Part shown: positions 46,601 to 60,791 of the stretch, piece after piece
Layout: each line of letters starts with the position of its first letter
How positions within the stretch are numbered: position 1 is the first letter of the stretch
Source: Promerops cafer
Taxonomy: Eukaryota > Chordata > Aves > Passeriformes > Nectariniidae
Length of the DNA stretch: 64,000 nt
NCBI GenBank assembly: GCA_013398275.1
Contig: VZSE01000736.1
Coordinates: 1 to 64,000 of the forward strand
Reading direction: 5' to 3'
The notes under the pieces: generated by a model
Seen by the model: only the letters and a program-made list of their open reading frames with translations
What the model was told of the DNA's origin: nothing
Databases searched by the model: none
Position numbers and translations under genes: made by a program

Positions 46601-49600
46601 ATGAAATTGTGGTAAGCATTTTTTGAAGTTAAAGTGCACTGTTCCCATTTTCTCAATCTGCTGCTGCCAGTACAGCTTATAAAAACATATATACAGGTAA
46701 AATATACATTTCAGGTTTTGTGTCTATAGTTTTTGTCATGGTGACAGTTACTTTGTACTAGTTACTGGTGAGGCTGTAGCCCCTCACAAAGAAGGAAAAA
46801 AATAGTCTTGTATTCTTTTGCTGTGCATGGTTATCATGGGAAAAAGATGTGCTACAGTGTGGTAAGTGTGAAGATTACTGATATAATGGTTAAAAATCTA
46901 CACCCTGTAGAAAGAACATTGAACCAGATTTCCTGCTTGCCATGCTTTACTCAAAGATAAGCTGAAAGCTGTTGTTTGGTCTGATTTTGGCCTTAGAGGT
47001 GAAATAATACACAGATTCTGGAGACAAGGGCACTTCATGTAATTCCTGAATTTCTGGAAGCTTATGAAAGCCTTTGCCTAAACTGTCTGCAGCAACAGCT
47101 TTCCTTATGGCTTTCTGGGTCTAAACACCCCAGATAGTAATCCTTTCCCTCTTCAGGCTTTGACACGAGGGAAACCACTGCCTGACTGAAAATACAATTT
47201 AGTTCTGGTATGGCTCTTAACACGTTTTTTTACTTACAAGATTTTTACTTATGTTCTGGCATCTTTCTGAGGTCGTGAATGCTTGTTCAGTCCTGCCACA
47301 TTCTACCAAGCAGATGGCACTGATATGTATGTCATATCATCTGCAATTACTCTGTAAAGTATAAGTTATCTACTTCTGAGAAATAGAATATATTTTCCAA
47401 TATTTTAGATTCTTCAATCATTTTGGTTGAGTCCCTTTCATATGACTTCAGAGAAACTTTCACAGGCAAAGTTTTTGCCTACAAAAGCACCTTCTTGTCT
47501 CTGTTGGCAAAGCTTTTCTTGCTCTGATGTAAGCTGCAAAGTTATAGTAGAACCATTTAGGACAATTACAGCAAAATACCTCTTAGAAATAATGATTTAA
47601 GTCATAAAATAAGAGGAGATGGTGGGAAAAATGCAACCAAAGGACATAATCCATGCCAGGTCAACTTCTGTGACCCATAGCACCATGCTGATGATGCTTT
47701 TGACTGAGCAACTAGCAGAGTGAGTTTTATTGCATTTCTTTGACCCATTTTGAAAAAAGCCTGCCCAAGAGCTAAGAGACCTAAGGGCAGCTGAGTATAA
47801 GCTGAACTGACAAAAAAGAGATACATTTAAAGTCTTAACTGGAAAGTTTTTCATGTGATAAAGTTGTGTGGCCTTTTCTTAAAAATACCTATACAAATCC
47901 ATAAACAAATGAATGGATCTCTTCAGCTAGTTCTGAGTGCCTTTCTTTTGATACATAAAGCTATATGAGTCAGTCATTAATGTTCAAGTATTTATCAAAG
48001 TTCTCATATGAAGTGATGAGGTAATTTTCAAGTATGAAATAAAGTTTACAGACAAAATTATGAGACTTCACAGGAAGCTATTGACACAGGAGAAGCTGAT
48101 GCCCTAGGGTTTATAAGCGGGAGTAAGTCATTAGCAAAGTTTTTATAAAGCAATATCCTTAGCTAATTAGAACTCTCCTACTTACATTTGCCTGGCAAGA
48201 GAAAGAAGAAAGAGTAGAATAAAATAAACACCAGTGAAATGAGGAGATTAGAAAAGCGATTGTTAAAAGTTGTTAATCAAACCATTTAGTAGATCTTTTT
48301 CAAGCAGCACTGCTGTTAGGCTGCCCTCTGCTAACTCCGTGTATCGAAGCAGCATTAAATGTCTTGTATCCAGCCATGAATGTTGAGCCAGGGGGAACAT
48401 TCATGGACGTGTGGACACAAGGCTTCACTTCAGCCTGACTCAGTGTTTGAGTTAGTTTCCTTTCTCTATTTATGTGCATTATCTATTAAGGTCAAATGCC
48501 CTCTGTCCGTCTGTCTGTCACCGTGGGCAGTGCAAGGAGTGGCAGACAGAGCTAGGCGTCTCGCAGAATTACCCACTAGGGTATGCTCACATGTGGCTGT
48601 AGTCTCCTTTGGTTCCTGCAAGCCCTTCTCGGTGAGTGCATTGCAGTGCAATGGGCAAACCCTTTGGGTCTGTCAAGTGCTGTCAGATCTTGGCTGAAAA
48701 ATGACAGTTCCCTTCTACAGACTATAGGTGAGCACTTCCTCTTTGCAGGCCTTTGATGAAGTGCACTGGCAGAGCAAAGATGGGAGGTGATACCACCTCT
48801 GACGGAGCTCTGAAATCTGCCATGTCTGTGCCCTTGCTGCAGGTCACCAGCAAACCTTTCCTCAGGCAGTTGATGTATTGCTGATGTTGCTCAGGGGCCT
48901 CATGCTGGAGTAGGTATAGAAATCACCTTAGTTTAAAACAGATTATATGACAAGCACTTTTCTTATGACAAGCACTTAATAAGAGCTAATTGTTTCTACT
49001 GGTTTAAAAATAGATTAATGACTTTTCTTTTTAAGGAGCTCTTCTAGAGTCCAGATATAAAATCCAGTCATTCAGCTAAAATGGATTTTTTCCTTCTGAA
49101 TGAAGTGTAAAGAGAAAATATGTTTCATGCTCAGAAATATACAGACATAGTTTGTATTTTCTGTGGAGACTCCCTTGATACTGGTCACAGATACTATGTT
49201 TATCTGTCTCTTCCCTATATTTTTGTCATAAATTCAGTATTTGTGAGAAAAGCAAGATAATCTGCATGTGCAGTTCTAGTCTCTCTGTGTATAATTCTGT
49301 GCCTTATAAATGAACTAAGGCAGGACCAAACCTCACAGTGGCACTGCTAGTCCCTTCCTCAACATGGATTTCTGCTAGATTAAGCAAAAAATGGTTTTAA
49401 GTTGCTCTTTGACATGGGTAGCAGTGCTTCTACTCCTCACTAGCCTACTCTGCTGACCTGCTAAGCTCTCTCTCTTTATCCTAAAAAGAGTCCATGATTG
49501 GAACAGATGTTAGATGATACATACTGCCCCAAAGGGTTACAGCAAAAGGCTTTTCTATCAGAGAGTGTGAAACAGGGCTGCACATTTTAAAATGAAAAGG

Positions 49601-52600
49601 GAAGGCCTCATAGAGAAATAGGTGGAATTTTGTTCTTCAAGCAGTCTGTGATACAGTTACTGATCTAAAACAGTAGAACCTTTCACAAGATTTCTTAAAA
49701 GGTAAATTAATTTATCATAATGGCCTTGTGTTCTCTAGCCACAGAATTTACTTTCTGTCATACATCCATATATTTCAGTACCAGATTTTCTTAATGTAGT
49801 TGTATTTCTATTACTTATTAATTATATATTTGCAAGTGAGCAGAGTGGAAATCAATTCAATCTGGTCTGATTCTGTAGAAAGCCTGAAAGTAAGTTGGAG
49901 AACTGGAAACTGACACCCTTCCCTCAGTGGGAAAGACTGTGAACTTTGTAATTACTGGTCTTGGATTCAGTGCTATGACAAACACCAACAGGTTATACAC
50001 CAATAAATATGATAATCTGTAAGTAACAGTGGATGTCTTTGCAGATGAGATGGAGGCGGGCCTGAGACACAGAATAAAGTTAATTTGGCAGTGAAATTTA
50101 AAGGTTGAAGTAAACACAGTTTTGTCTCCTGTAGTGTTAGTGAGTATAAATGCACCAACATTTTTTTTTTTTTTAAGTAACCGGAGGTTTTACATGGTGT
50201 CTATCCCCTTAGTGCTTGAATAAGAATGTAAAATGCCTGTACTAGCCAGATCTGGGTGCCTGGGATGGCTGTAAGAACTGAGTTCACCCAGATGCAGTAA
50301 AAACTCCCCAGTGCACTCTTCCAACATCCAACAATATTTGGATCAAGAACTTCACAATCTGGAAGTAGTATCTTTGTATTTATTAAATCATGATAGATAT
50401 TTATTCTGGGATTTAGTCCAATTAATTGCCTTCTGAGTCCTTGTAAATACATAGTAGCTGCCATGTTCTGTGACAATGACTTCAGTAGCTTAACTGTGTG
50501 AGAAGAAAACTGCTGTTTCTTCTGCACATGCAGTCCACTATTTTCCTTTGATCTCTCTGGTCCTATTAGAAAAGAGAGAAAAATTCTTCCATGTGCATCA
50601 GCTTCAGGCCTATGAGTCTAATACTGTCAGTACATCTTCTTTCTGACCTGTAACTCGCCAGTCACATGAGCTTGGGATGATGACAAATCTGTACTACCTG
50701 TGCCAGGTTCTCCTCTTCAGTGAGTACTGTGCCTATGTGTGACAGAAGAGCCAGTGCTAACACAGAGAATCTTCCTGTGATGATGCTTATTCCTAGTTTG
50801 AAATGTAACCCCTATATATGAGGAACAAACTCCTCTCAAGTAGAGAGTGCAAATCATGCCGAGTTGTGCAATGATATTTTAATCTGTGCTTGGAAGTGAT
50901 ATGTGAGACCATTTACCTTGTGACTTACAAATAAATCACTTAGATGGCAAGTTCAATCTTGCGATATTTTTATTGCATGATGTTGTTTAAATAATGGAAG
51001 TGGCTTAATGGGAGATATGTTTAATAAACTGAATTTCAAAGGAGGTTTGAAATCCTGTAGATTGGGTTTTATTTAAGTTAATAATAGTATTAGTTCAGTT
51101 TCTGTGCTGCATTGTAATACGGATACGAGAATTCTGTTTGATATTGCAGTGGATATTGAAAGATAATTGATGGCACTAATTTTTCTGCTGCTTCACTGAA
51201 TGCCAACTCTATTAATTGCTAGTTGTTTTAAGATACACCTCTATGTATTTGAAATGGGGGTGGGGGGCATGGTTGTCCTAAAGTGATTTGTGATGAGTGC
51301 TCTGAAAGCAAGTATGACTCTTTTAATTTACTAGGTGAGATAAGGGCTTAGATGTTGCTTTCTAAACTGCAGCATTTTACACTTGGTGTCCAGCTATTCC
51401 ATCGTCTGACTCAGAAAGCTTGTTAATCCTGATGACTTCCAATTTACTACACAATAAGTAGCAGGCTTAAGAAGCAAAGTCTGATGGAACAGGACTTGTT
51501 TATTCAACCCTCAGCTTCCACTAACAATGTATTTCATTGCCTTTAGACTGGCTCTGCTCTCTATAGCTCAGGGCTGGCAGGGGGGGCTTGCATTGCTCTT
51601 CTTCCCATTTCAGGCTCTGGCTCCTTAATGGTCTGTGGCTGACTCACTAAATACATGTTCCAGCCATGCATTTATATGGCTGACAGCCAAAGACAGATCG
51701 CTCTCTAGATGACAGGGCTTTGATTGGATGCTGCCTTTCTTTGAGTTGCTTAGCTTCAGACAAACTGGTCAGAAAACACCAACAAATTAGAAAGTAGGAG
51801 CACAATTCTTTGTTATGCTGCTGCTAGCAATAATAATACAAAGCATTGTACATCAGTTCCCATCTGGTGTAGTCTTCATTTTCTGTGATTTTTGCACTGG
51901 AGCAAATGACAAGGGTAGAATATGTTACAGAATTGGGTCATGGATAATTCTGATTCAGTTAACTTTGTGTTCATTTCTAAAATCTAGTTCATTAGCAGTG
52001 GCTTACTGTCAGTTTGTCCCATTACTCAGGGTGGTGGAGCGTGGCAGATTCTATGCTTATCCTGTGATAGAAAATGGGAAATCAAGAGATAAACTCCATG
52101 CAGATTAAGAAAGCATGTAAATAAGAACAAGAATTTTTTAATGAAGTAATCTTTCAGATGTTTATATCAGTGTTTATCTTCAAATATCCAATTGATTTGT
52201 CCTTGCTAAAAGATTTTTCCTACTACTTATCCTTCAAAGTACAAAAAGAAAAAAAAAAGCATTTTGCCAGTCCTTCTAATTTGAATGATAAGGGGAAAAA
52301 TTAGAGCAAAAAAATTTGTTTGCTAATCTTGTCTCCCACAGTGCCAAAGTTTTGGGTTTTGTTAAAATAAATATCCTTGGTTTTATCTTTTGTGACTGGA
52401 TAATAAGAAAAACTACTGTGAATTCAACCCTCTGTCCCCCTCAGTGTAGCCCCTGAATTTCTGGGTGTCTTTTTAAAAACCCCAAGGAACAGCTGCTTCA
52501 GTGTTGAGGTGATCATGAGTGTGTCTCCTTCCAGAAGTGCAAGGGAAAGCATAAGAGCCCGAACGTAATCTGTGTAATAGTCGAAGATACAGTTTTCAGA

Positions 52601-53734
52601 TTCCATGTCCTTAGTATTGTCCATATTTCCACTGGGAAAAAGAGCATATGTGTAGAAGCTCTGATCTGTGTACCCCCCCACGTGCTCCAGACATCCCAGA
52701 CTAACTGTGCACAGGCACACAGGCCATGTATTGTCTGGACAGATTGACTCGTGGTTACAAGAGCAGTGAGTCCAGAGTGTGATTCAGGCACTGTGGCCAT
52801 TTGTCAGGAAAGCCAGCAGATGGCTGCAATAGGTGAACAGCATACTACCACTAAAGCAGGAGTCTGGTGTTGAAACCAGTAACACTGGCAGAAGTGCTGC
52901 TCAGGTCAGCAAATTAAAACGAAATACTGCATTTTTCTGTTTTTCTGTCTCTATCATGTCCTTTTCTTCATATACCAAAACTAAGGGAAAATATTTTGTC
53001 CGTTACCAAAGAAATTTAAACTCTGGATGAACAAACTAGAAGTAAAGGTATTGTTTCAGAGCTGTCTTTTGCTGTCTTTTTTCATGAAGAGGTAGATCAT
53101 GAAGGTCTTGTATCTTCTTAGGATGCAAAGGGTTGCTTTTGTACTTTTGCATCCAAAATAGAGACACTGAAGCCAGCAGAATGGACTGCAGTGCCTTCAC
53201 TGTCCTGACAACACCTTGCCTTTACCTTCCTTGAGTGGCTTCAGGCAGATTTCCTTGCATCCTTTCCTGTCTGAGGAAGAGTGCCAGGGATTGGGATGAG
53301 AGTATCTGTGTAAGACTACATGGGCAGTGAGAGATACACAGGATGGGATACTCAAAAAGGTTTTCACAAGGGGCCTCCCTTCTCCTGTGCTAGTTACTTG
53401 GCTGTTTTGTAACTGTTTAGAATTTGTGGGGTGGGGAGGAGCATGAGGGATGTGTGTCAGAGGCAAGAGCAAATGTGAAGAGGTAGCATCAAGAAGTCAA
53501 TTTGAACACATAAGACAGGAAATTTAACTGCACTTTTATCTTCTCTAAACATAACTTCACTAATGAGAAACCATTTAACTTTTGTAATCACTGTGTTTTT
53601 TCTAGATTCTTTCCTATTCAGCAGTATTTAGAACAGTCTTTGCATTCAAAGAAGAGATTTTATTCCAAAAAAGTGGGCTATAAATATCTTTTTTGTGTCC
53701 TTCTCTTTGAAGAATACCTACATGTCAGCTGAAG
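40662..53734. other. AT-rich unique sequence
   Basis: About 13 kb without a recognised gene or repeat element. Contains a 10-bp-arm palindrome at 42843-42864 and a 14-base T run at 50161-50174. The larger frames (minus 43682-44011; plus 48380-48697; minus 52424-52720) show no family signature and were not accepted. Confidence 0.5.
42843..42864. repeat. 22-bp palindrome
   Basis: tgtaggtgta-ac-tacacctaca: 10-bp perfect arms with a two-base spacer. Confidence 0.85.
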
Positions 53735-54073
53735 AGAAGGCATTTCAGTACCTAAAGGGAGAGTACAAGAAAGCTGGAGAGGGAATATTTACAGGGACAT
53801 GTATTACAAGACAAGGGTGAATGGCTTGAAGCTGAAACAAAGTAGGTTTAGACTAGATATTAGGGAGAAATTATTTACTGTGGGTGGGGTGAGGCACTGG
53901 CACAGGTTGCCCAGAGAAGTTGTGGATGCCTCATCCCTGGAGGTGTTTAAGGCCACATTGGTTGGGTCTTTAAGCAAGCTGCCTAGTGAAAGGTGTCTTT
54001 GCCCATGGCAGGAGGGTTGGAACCAGATGATCTTTGAGACCCCTTCCATTCCAAGCCATTCTATGATTCTGTT
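53735..54073 (+). mobile_element. CR1 LINE 3' end, 5'-truncated
   Basis: Sense 3' end of the same CR1 subfamily type as 12195-12604: 'catttcagtacctaaaggga' (about 53741), 'gtaggtttagactagatatt' (about 53841), 'gaggcactggcacaggttgc' (about 53890), 'ttgtggatgcctcatccctg' (about 53920), then the CCATTCTATGATTCTG terminus at about 54057-54072. It is better preserved than the 12-kb copy. The plus-strand frame at 53799-54095 and minus frame at 53804-54049 are fragments within the element, not genes. Confidence 0.94.
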
Positions 54074-54736
54074 ACGTGTGTTGTGTGTTACATGATGAAG
54101 TAACTACACAGAAATAAGATGTTACTTCTGCTCGTTGAACAGCCAGATTGCTGTTTCCTTCCCTCAACACCAGGTCCTCAAACACACTATACCTGCCAGT
54201 TACTGTCTTCCAAATCGTTGCACTTTGGTAAAAATAATATGTGACACAGGACACACATATACTCCTTGGTATAATTTACTCCGTGTGCAGTAAGCCTAGT
54301 GTCATTTAGCCTGGCCTGTGTCTTTTATGACAGAACATAAAAGAATTGTGTGTGACCTCCCATCAATCCAGTGCTGCTACTGCCTGCAAGATAGTGTGTG
54401 GTTCCTTCAAATGGATAAAAAATATGTTGCTCAAAAAGGATCTGAATCACAGAATTCTCATCTCATAGTCAATGGAGAAGTGAGGGAGCAGGCTCATACA
54501 AATGCTGTTAACATCCTGGCTGGACTATAGAGAACACTTTCCTTGGTACACAAGGTACACTGTGCAGCATGGCTGTTGGTTTGTCAATAGTGCATGTCCT
54601 CTGCCCTACCCAGAGGCTGGAGAAAAGCAGCTTACTTGATCATTTTCCATTTTACTGGATCCATAGGTGTCTCGCTTGGAAGTATGTGTATCTCTTCCAC
54701 TGTCCTGCTGTCAGGAACTGAGACGAGGTACAGTGC
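54074..54736. other. unannotated sequence
   Basis: No gene or repeat recognised. Confidence 0.5.
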
Positions 54737-54883
54737 TAGTTTTGGCTGAAGTAAATTGTTGTCACAGTGGCTAGTATGGCACTATGTTTTGGATTTGTGC
54801 TGAACACAATGTGTATAATAGAAAGATTTTTTGTTATTGCTGAGCAGGGCTTACACACAGCCAAGGCCTTTTCTGCTTTTTGT
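54737..54883 (+). mobile_element. truncated 5' piece of an ERV LTR
   Basis: Begins tagttttggctgaagtaaat and shares with the LTR at 14810-15399 the run of 'ctagtatggcactatgtttt' (about 54771), 'ttattgctgagcagggctta' (about 54834) and 'gccaaggccttttctgcttt' (about 54860). It ends where the family's GC-rich middle should begin. No promoter or poly(A) part remains. Same strand as the 14.8-kb copy. Confidence 0.82.
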
Positions 54884-56790
54884 AAACATGCTATTGCTCT
54901 CCAGGGACCAGCTATGAGAGTTACAGCTGTCAGGGATGTGAGGAGGCTTCCCCAGAGTGGGAGGTTTTAAACATGTCATCAGTTCTTAATGACTACAGGT
55001 CACTATTACATGGGCCAGGATGTGAAATACTGACCTAAAAATGACAAGCCTGATGTATCTTTACCATGGCCATGAGCCATTCCAGGGCTTCTTTTCAAAC
55101 AATGTAAGGAAATTATCTGCAGTGTTCTTATATGTATGTATTAGTGGAGATAATGAGATGAAATAAGTCTTGGTTTTTGCTCCCTGTTTTCAATAGTGCA
55201 GTTCTGTTTGCCTTGATATACTGTTATGGGAGACCAATGATCAATGGGCAGAAAGAAAGGGTATGGCTAAAGCTTGCCTCCCTGAGAAGGCCAGAAGGTC
55301 TAGCCAGCCAGCCATTAAAAGCTCATTACTGCAGCAATAAAAGGATTGATCCCTTAGTATAGCTCCCTCAGAACTTTAACAATTAGCCCGTGTGCAATTA
55401 TGTACTGGCAGTATAAAGAGGCTGCTGATAAATCATATTTTTTATTTCTAAAGGCAAGAGAGATGAGAGGTATTAATACACAGCAGCATATGGAATTAAT
55501 ATAAATTGGGAACTAATAAAACAAGCTGCTTGCAGAGGTGCTGCCATTGCAAAATTTTGAATAACTTGGCAGTAACAGACAAATCATTGCGTCTGGGCAG
55601 GGATGAGATTCTTCCCGTATCAGGTGATTTGGCTCAGAGCAAACATGCATGTTAAGAAGACTACAGACCTCAGTAGAACTGGCTGGCAAAAATTAAGTTA
55701 GAGCAGCTTGAAGCAGTGGTCTGAGGAACAAATAGACTGTCTTAAAGTGTAGAGTACTATTTGCTCCATTTTCTTAGGTGCAAACACAGAACCAAAATGT
55801 AGTTCCTGCTCCCCAGTGTTAAGAATTTGTAGTTTTTGAGATAACAATGTATGACATGGTATATAATGGATCTGGTAAAGGACAGGTTGTGAGTAAGAAA
55901 CAAATAGAAGAATGAGATTTTTGTTCTCTGGCTTCTCTTTCTATGTTTCCATGTAGTGGGGGCACATCTGCACTGAGACAAGGATACCAGAGCTTTCTAG
56001 CTGAGTTCCATTAATAGTCTGACTCTGCTTCTCTGGACTTAGTCTTAAGAAACCTAGTTAAAATACAGGCCTGCAGCCAGAGTTGTTTGCTCCTCCCCAG
56101 GGTAGTCTTTCAAGATAAACAGTGCTTATGCAATGGAAATAAACTGCAATATTAAATCAATACACATACACCTCCAAAAAAGGGGCTTTAGTGGCCCCAG
56201 TTCACCTTGCACAATTCTTGCATATTCCTTCTCTGCTTTCTCTTTCAGGTGGAGTGACTGCCTTTTGTGGGGCTCTCCTCAGTGCATTTCACAGGTCCCC
56301 ACAGGACATACCATAAGGCTCTTTAGAAATCAGCCCAAGAAAATTCTGTCTGTTAATACAGTTCTTCAGCTTCCAGTAATTTCAAACGTTTTACTTTGAA
56401 TGGAACATCAGGAGGACATTACATTGATTTTGCTTCCTGTTAGGTTTTCAGGCCTGCCTGTAGGGTGTCTGGTGGATTACAGGAGTGTAGCAGGATGTGG
56501 GACATTCTCCCTTTGAGTCAGTGTCTTGGCACAGTGTCACAGGGGTTGTGGATTTCTGTGTGCCCTCTCAAGTGATTTTAGAAGCACTATCAGCTTTAGG
56601 ATGATAAATTAGTAATAATATCCCATGGTGGTAACATTATTTACTGCTGTAAAAGCAGAGTTAGAGTAGACAAGATTTCTGCAAAGCACTTGTTCCAGTG
56701 TCCATAAATATCACTAACTAGAGTCCTTATTCTTTGATAACCCAGCTGCCACTAGATATGCCATGTTGCACTCCAGATATTACAGTCTAT
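54884..56790. other. AT-rich unique sequence
   Basis: No gene or repeat recognised after the LTR fragment. Confidence 0.5.
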
Positions 56791-57059
56791 TTATGATAAA
56801 TTAAATAGAAATTTGAGGGATGCAACATAGAAGAATATCAGCTTGTCATTCTCAGGATTGTTTTGCAGAACTGTTTTTAAGCAACTGTAAAGAGCTGATT
56901 GAATAAACTCTCTGATTTCTTCTTCTGCTTCTTCCCAATTAATCTGTATGTGTTTTCCATTCTGGATCTTGCACAACACTGCTAAAATAAAAGGGCATTG
57001 TTCTACATCCTTATTTAACTGCATAACTGTGTGTATTCCTTGGCCTTCCATGTAATTAG
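56791..57059 (-). other. unassigned open frame, possible terminal exon
   Basis: The frame of 86 codons (57051-56791, stop TAA) contains QINWEEAEEEIREFIQSALY and other amphipathic, charge-rich text that reads like a helical protein. Just upstream is an acceptor-like cagtttcctttaag (AG at 57061-57060), after which the frame stays open to the stop. No family recognised and no AATAAA close downstream. It could be a true last exon, a pseudogene remnant or chance. Confidence 0.2.
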
Positions 57060-60000
57060 CTTAAAGGAAACTGTTACTGTACCTGAATTCTTGTAATTTA
57101 TGAACCTTAAAAGAACTGACAGCAAAGACTGTCAAGTCATCATTTTGTTTTGCTATTTCCCAATTATATATATATTCACTAAAATTTTTCGGATGACTAC
57201 TTGATTTGCATCATAAATGCAACACTATTGTAATAGAGTTTTCTGAAATAATTTCTTTCTTGTTTTTTTAACTAACTTCAGTGGCAGTTGGCATTCTAAG
57301 AAGTCAGCAGAATCTTAGTCTACACTTAACTACACTTAAGACATGAAAGCATTTTATTCAAAATAATAATCTATAGGTGAATATACCACATTTGAGAAAA
57401 CTATTTGCTGCCTCACTTTAGTGGTTGATCTATAAAAGAAAAAGTTTATGAGTTTAGGTGAGTTCATAAGTCTAGAGGAAATAGTCAAGAGTTGCTGTTG
57501 GCCTACCTAACCATCAGGGTCTCTACAAAGTTAGCATCAGAGCATGTCCTGTCTTCCTGCCTCAAAACAGAAACTCGCCTGTGCACAGATTCAAGAGTTC
57601 AACTGCTGTTGTTGTGGCAATACATGCATCCACTCTTAGCTTTCTTTTCATTCTCCTTTCATGACCTGAGTTCCTCTTGAGGGATGGATTGCATATTTTA
57701 AAGGCACAGTTTCAAAGCTACAAATATCTGAATCATGAGGGAGTATTTAGAAAAGTATTGTTATGTGCTTGCCTGGTTTTATACTTTTTCCTTTTCATTT
57801 ACAGGATGCCCAGGGACAAAATACTGAGTTAGACTAACCTTTTGTCTGCACTAGGATGACTGTTTTGTGTCTGTGCATCTTCTTCAGAACATACATCCAA
57901 TTATAGAAGTTAGCACCACTCCAGGCATTTTCACAAAGAATTGCTTTTCCTCAAATGGGCTTTTCCTGAATATTCAGTGCTAAGTGAAGGGTCTCTTGTG
58001 TTACTTTTGCTGTCTGCAGCATAGCAGGCAACACTACGTCTTTTTTTTTTTTTTAATCTTACGCTCAAAGGTACAAGGCATGAGGTCTCTGGGGGCCCTG
58101 GCATGACAGGATGTGAAAGAAGAACTCATGCGCTCGTTTCCCTTCCATGCATGAAAGGCAGTTCACATACACAGAGACTTTCAGAGTCTGGATTAAAGCT
58201 GTTGGCATCACTTGACATTTTTAGGTGGCATTTCCAAAGAAAGTGTTGATGTGCAGAACACTTAGGTAGTCTCTGAAGAGTTTTGGATACGCATCTACGA
58301 ACCTCAGGATTTATAAGCAGCATTCACCAGAAAACTGCTTTGTTTTGGCCCACACATGCAGTGTGGTATTTAGTAGTTATACCGGCTTAGCAAAGTGTTT
58401 CACAGAGACACAATGTCATTTCTCAGCACAGGCATACCCCACGCTAGGAAATGGGAAGAACAAAAGAAGCAGCAGATGAGAAGGACTGCCTTAGCTGTGG
58501 ATTTTGGTAAGTTCCTCAGGGGAGGAACTAGTCTATGACCTTTGTCAGAAGTTGTGATGGAGATGTGAATAAGGTCAAGAGACTAACAGAAAGGAAACAG
58601 ATGTAAAGGTGACCCATAGTATTTAACAAGCTACAAGCTGACTGATCAAGCTCACTAGAACATACAGTACATACAATGCAGTTAAGGCCTAAGTTTAGCA
58701 GCAAATTCAATATTACAAAGTACTTAATGTGCTGCAGACATCTGAATTACAGGTGCCATGGGAGCTATAACCATGCCTATCTTGGCTTTGCATTTTTATT
58801 CCTTTACTTCACACATCCTTTTTGGGAGAAGAGCAAACGTGAAAACGTGAAAAAACTTCTTTGCAAGAAAACTGTGCAGGTGAAAGTGAGCTTTTGTAAC
58901 CTGAGAAGCTACAGAGAACAGGGAATCCTTGAACTAGAACCAAGGTAGATTCCCTCTGCACTTGGGTGCGTTTCTGCAGTGCACTGTGTTCATGAGCCTA
59001 AAGACTACAATGTTATCCAGGATAAAGAAAATGCCAAGGTGGTCCTTCAGTGCTATTATTATTTTTTTTATTAGCAATGAAACAAGAAACTAAAAAACCC
59101 ATAATCCCAATTATTTCCCCCTCATCTCGATCATCAGAAATCTTGGCACAATTTTGTAATTGCTTAAACCTTATCCACCGGAGTAATCCTTGATGATGTG
59201 CAAACCCTCCAGTGTTTCCTGCCAAATGAACTGCCTGAAGCAAAAGTGATGTTCTTAACATAAAAATACCCCATTTCCACCAAAGCATGAGTCACTTTCA
59301 TCCTCTTCTCATGTAATAGTCATCAGTGTGCAAGCTTTGAGAAGTTTCACCAGTTTATCAGTTCTGTGCTCATCTGACAGAGTCAGACCTTCCCTCCCCA
59401 TGCTTTCTGTTCCATTATCTCACCAAGACTGAACTTCGTACTGTGTCTCCTGAGCACCTTATTTAAGCAATTTTCTTAATAGCTGCTACTGCAGTGCCTT
59501 GCAAGTTTCTCCTTTGCTTCTGGTTGAAGGACACTTGGTTAGATCAGGAAGGGACAGGTAGAGCAGCAGGCTGGGCTACCTGTGGTAGGAAATTCCCACT
59601 GCTCCCACTGATGGGCTCCACAGTGCTGACAAAGGTTTGTAGGGTTCAGTAGGTGCCTGAGTGCTCTGGGCACTGACTTCTAGGATGAAACTAGGTTTAA
59701 GCACTCTACCAGCATCAGCTTAATGTTTAAGAGCTCTGAATGAAAAATGAAATACTCTACTAAACCCACTTTTTTGTGGGTTTCAGTTTGAAACAAGTGT
59801 GGCTAATTGTCTTAAATTTTCAAGAGGATGAAAGTTAACCCAGATTTCAAGGGCCTTTCTAAAGCAAATTTCTGGGTTTGTGCCAGAATTTGCTGTATGC
59901 TGAAACTGAAGCCATACTCCTATGGGTCAAGGTCATAGATTAATGTCCTTCCAAATCCAAGCCAGAAACCTCATGGTTTTGTTTTGGTTTAGAATTTGTT

Positions 60001-60750
60001 CTTTTTCATGTTGCTCCAATCACAATACCTTTTCCCTGAAGCACCACTACCAGCAAATACTTTGCCCAGTACATTTCTCTTACTGTAACTTTTTTTGTTG
60101 CTGGTCAGGCCTGCCTGTGTAAGTAATATTTTCCTTGGACTGAGGCAGGAGTCCTCACAAAGCACTGTGCTGGCCTGGCAAAGTGTCTGCAGGGTCTCTA
60201 CCTTTCCTTCCAGCTAGGGCTGTGGTGCCATCAATATGCTAATTCAAGGCAGCTGAGAGTAGAACTCCCTACCTGCAGCTTTTTAAGCTCAAAGATTTTT
60301 TAATCAGTTTCTTAATTGGAACCTAGGGGACCCCATTATGCTTTAATAATACAAAATCTAACTTTTAAAAAATCTTAATTATGGGCTGCTTTTTAAATAA
60401 ATTTGGTCACTGAGAATATCTATGTGTTTTGGAGAGGGAGGGAGGTGGTTTTGTCTCCTTTTGGAAGACTGGTACACAGAAATGCTCCAGAATCACAGCT
60501 ATAATACTCCATATGGACAGTTCATTTAAGATGTCGCCATTGTATCAAGCCAGTCTCTATGCAATGATAACTTTTTTTTAAACTTATTTGTTTTCTTTGT
60601 CTTTGCTTTATTGGTGATCACAGTGATTGTTATGTGTTGCTGTGGTCAGATGAATCTGTGTCCCAGACAGTTTAAAGGACTATGTAAGTACTCTGTTGGA
60701 AGTTTGGAACTGACGATGCAGACCAATAATTTCTGTGATATATATTCCAG
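57060..60750. other. AT-rich unique sequence
   Basis: No gene or repeat recognised. A T14 run lies at 58041-58054 and an 8-bp-arm hairpin at 59762-59783. A TM-like open stretch at about 60600-60683, ending in a GTAAGT donor, was considered and not accepted. Confidence 0.5.
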
Positions 60751-60791
60751 AGACACTACTGGAGAATAAATCTGTTCATCACAATGATTCT
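60751..60791 (+). other. candidate small exon
   Basis: 41 bp between tatatattccag and GATTCT|GTAAGC. Open in the frame RHYWRINLFITMI plus two bases, which is phase-compatible with the candidate at 63560-63658. Short and unsupported otherwise. Confidence 0.13.

Noticed and set aside
52424..52720. 98-codon minus-strand frame with fairly natural composition
   Set aside because: No recognisable family and no splice support; an alternative frame over the same DNA is equally open.
60600..60683. Possible transmembrane exon (a valine/isoleucine-rich run followed by CCCGQ) ending at a GTAAGT donor
   Set aside because: Joining it in the hydrophobic frame to the next candidate exon at 60751 creates an immediate TAG, and the acceptor side is weak.
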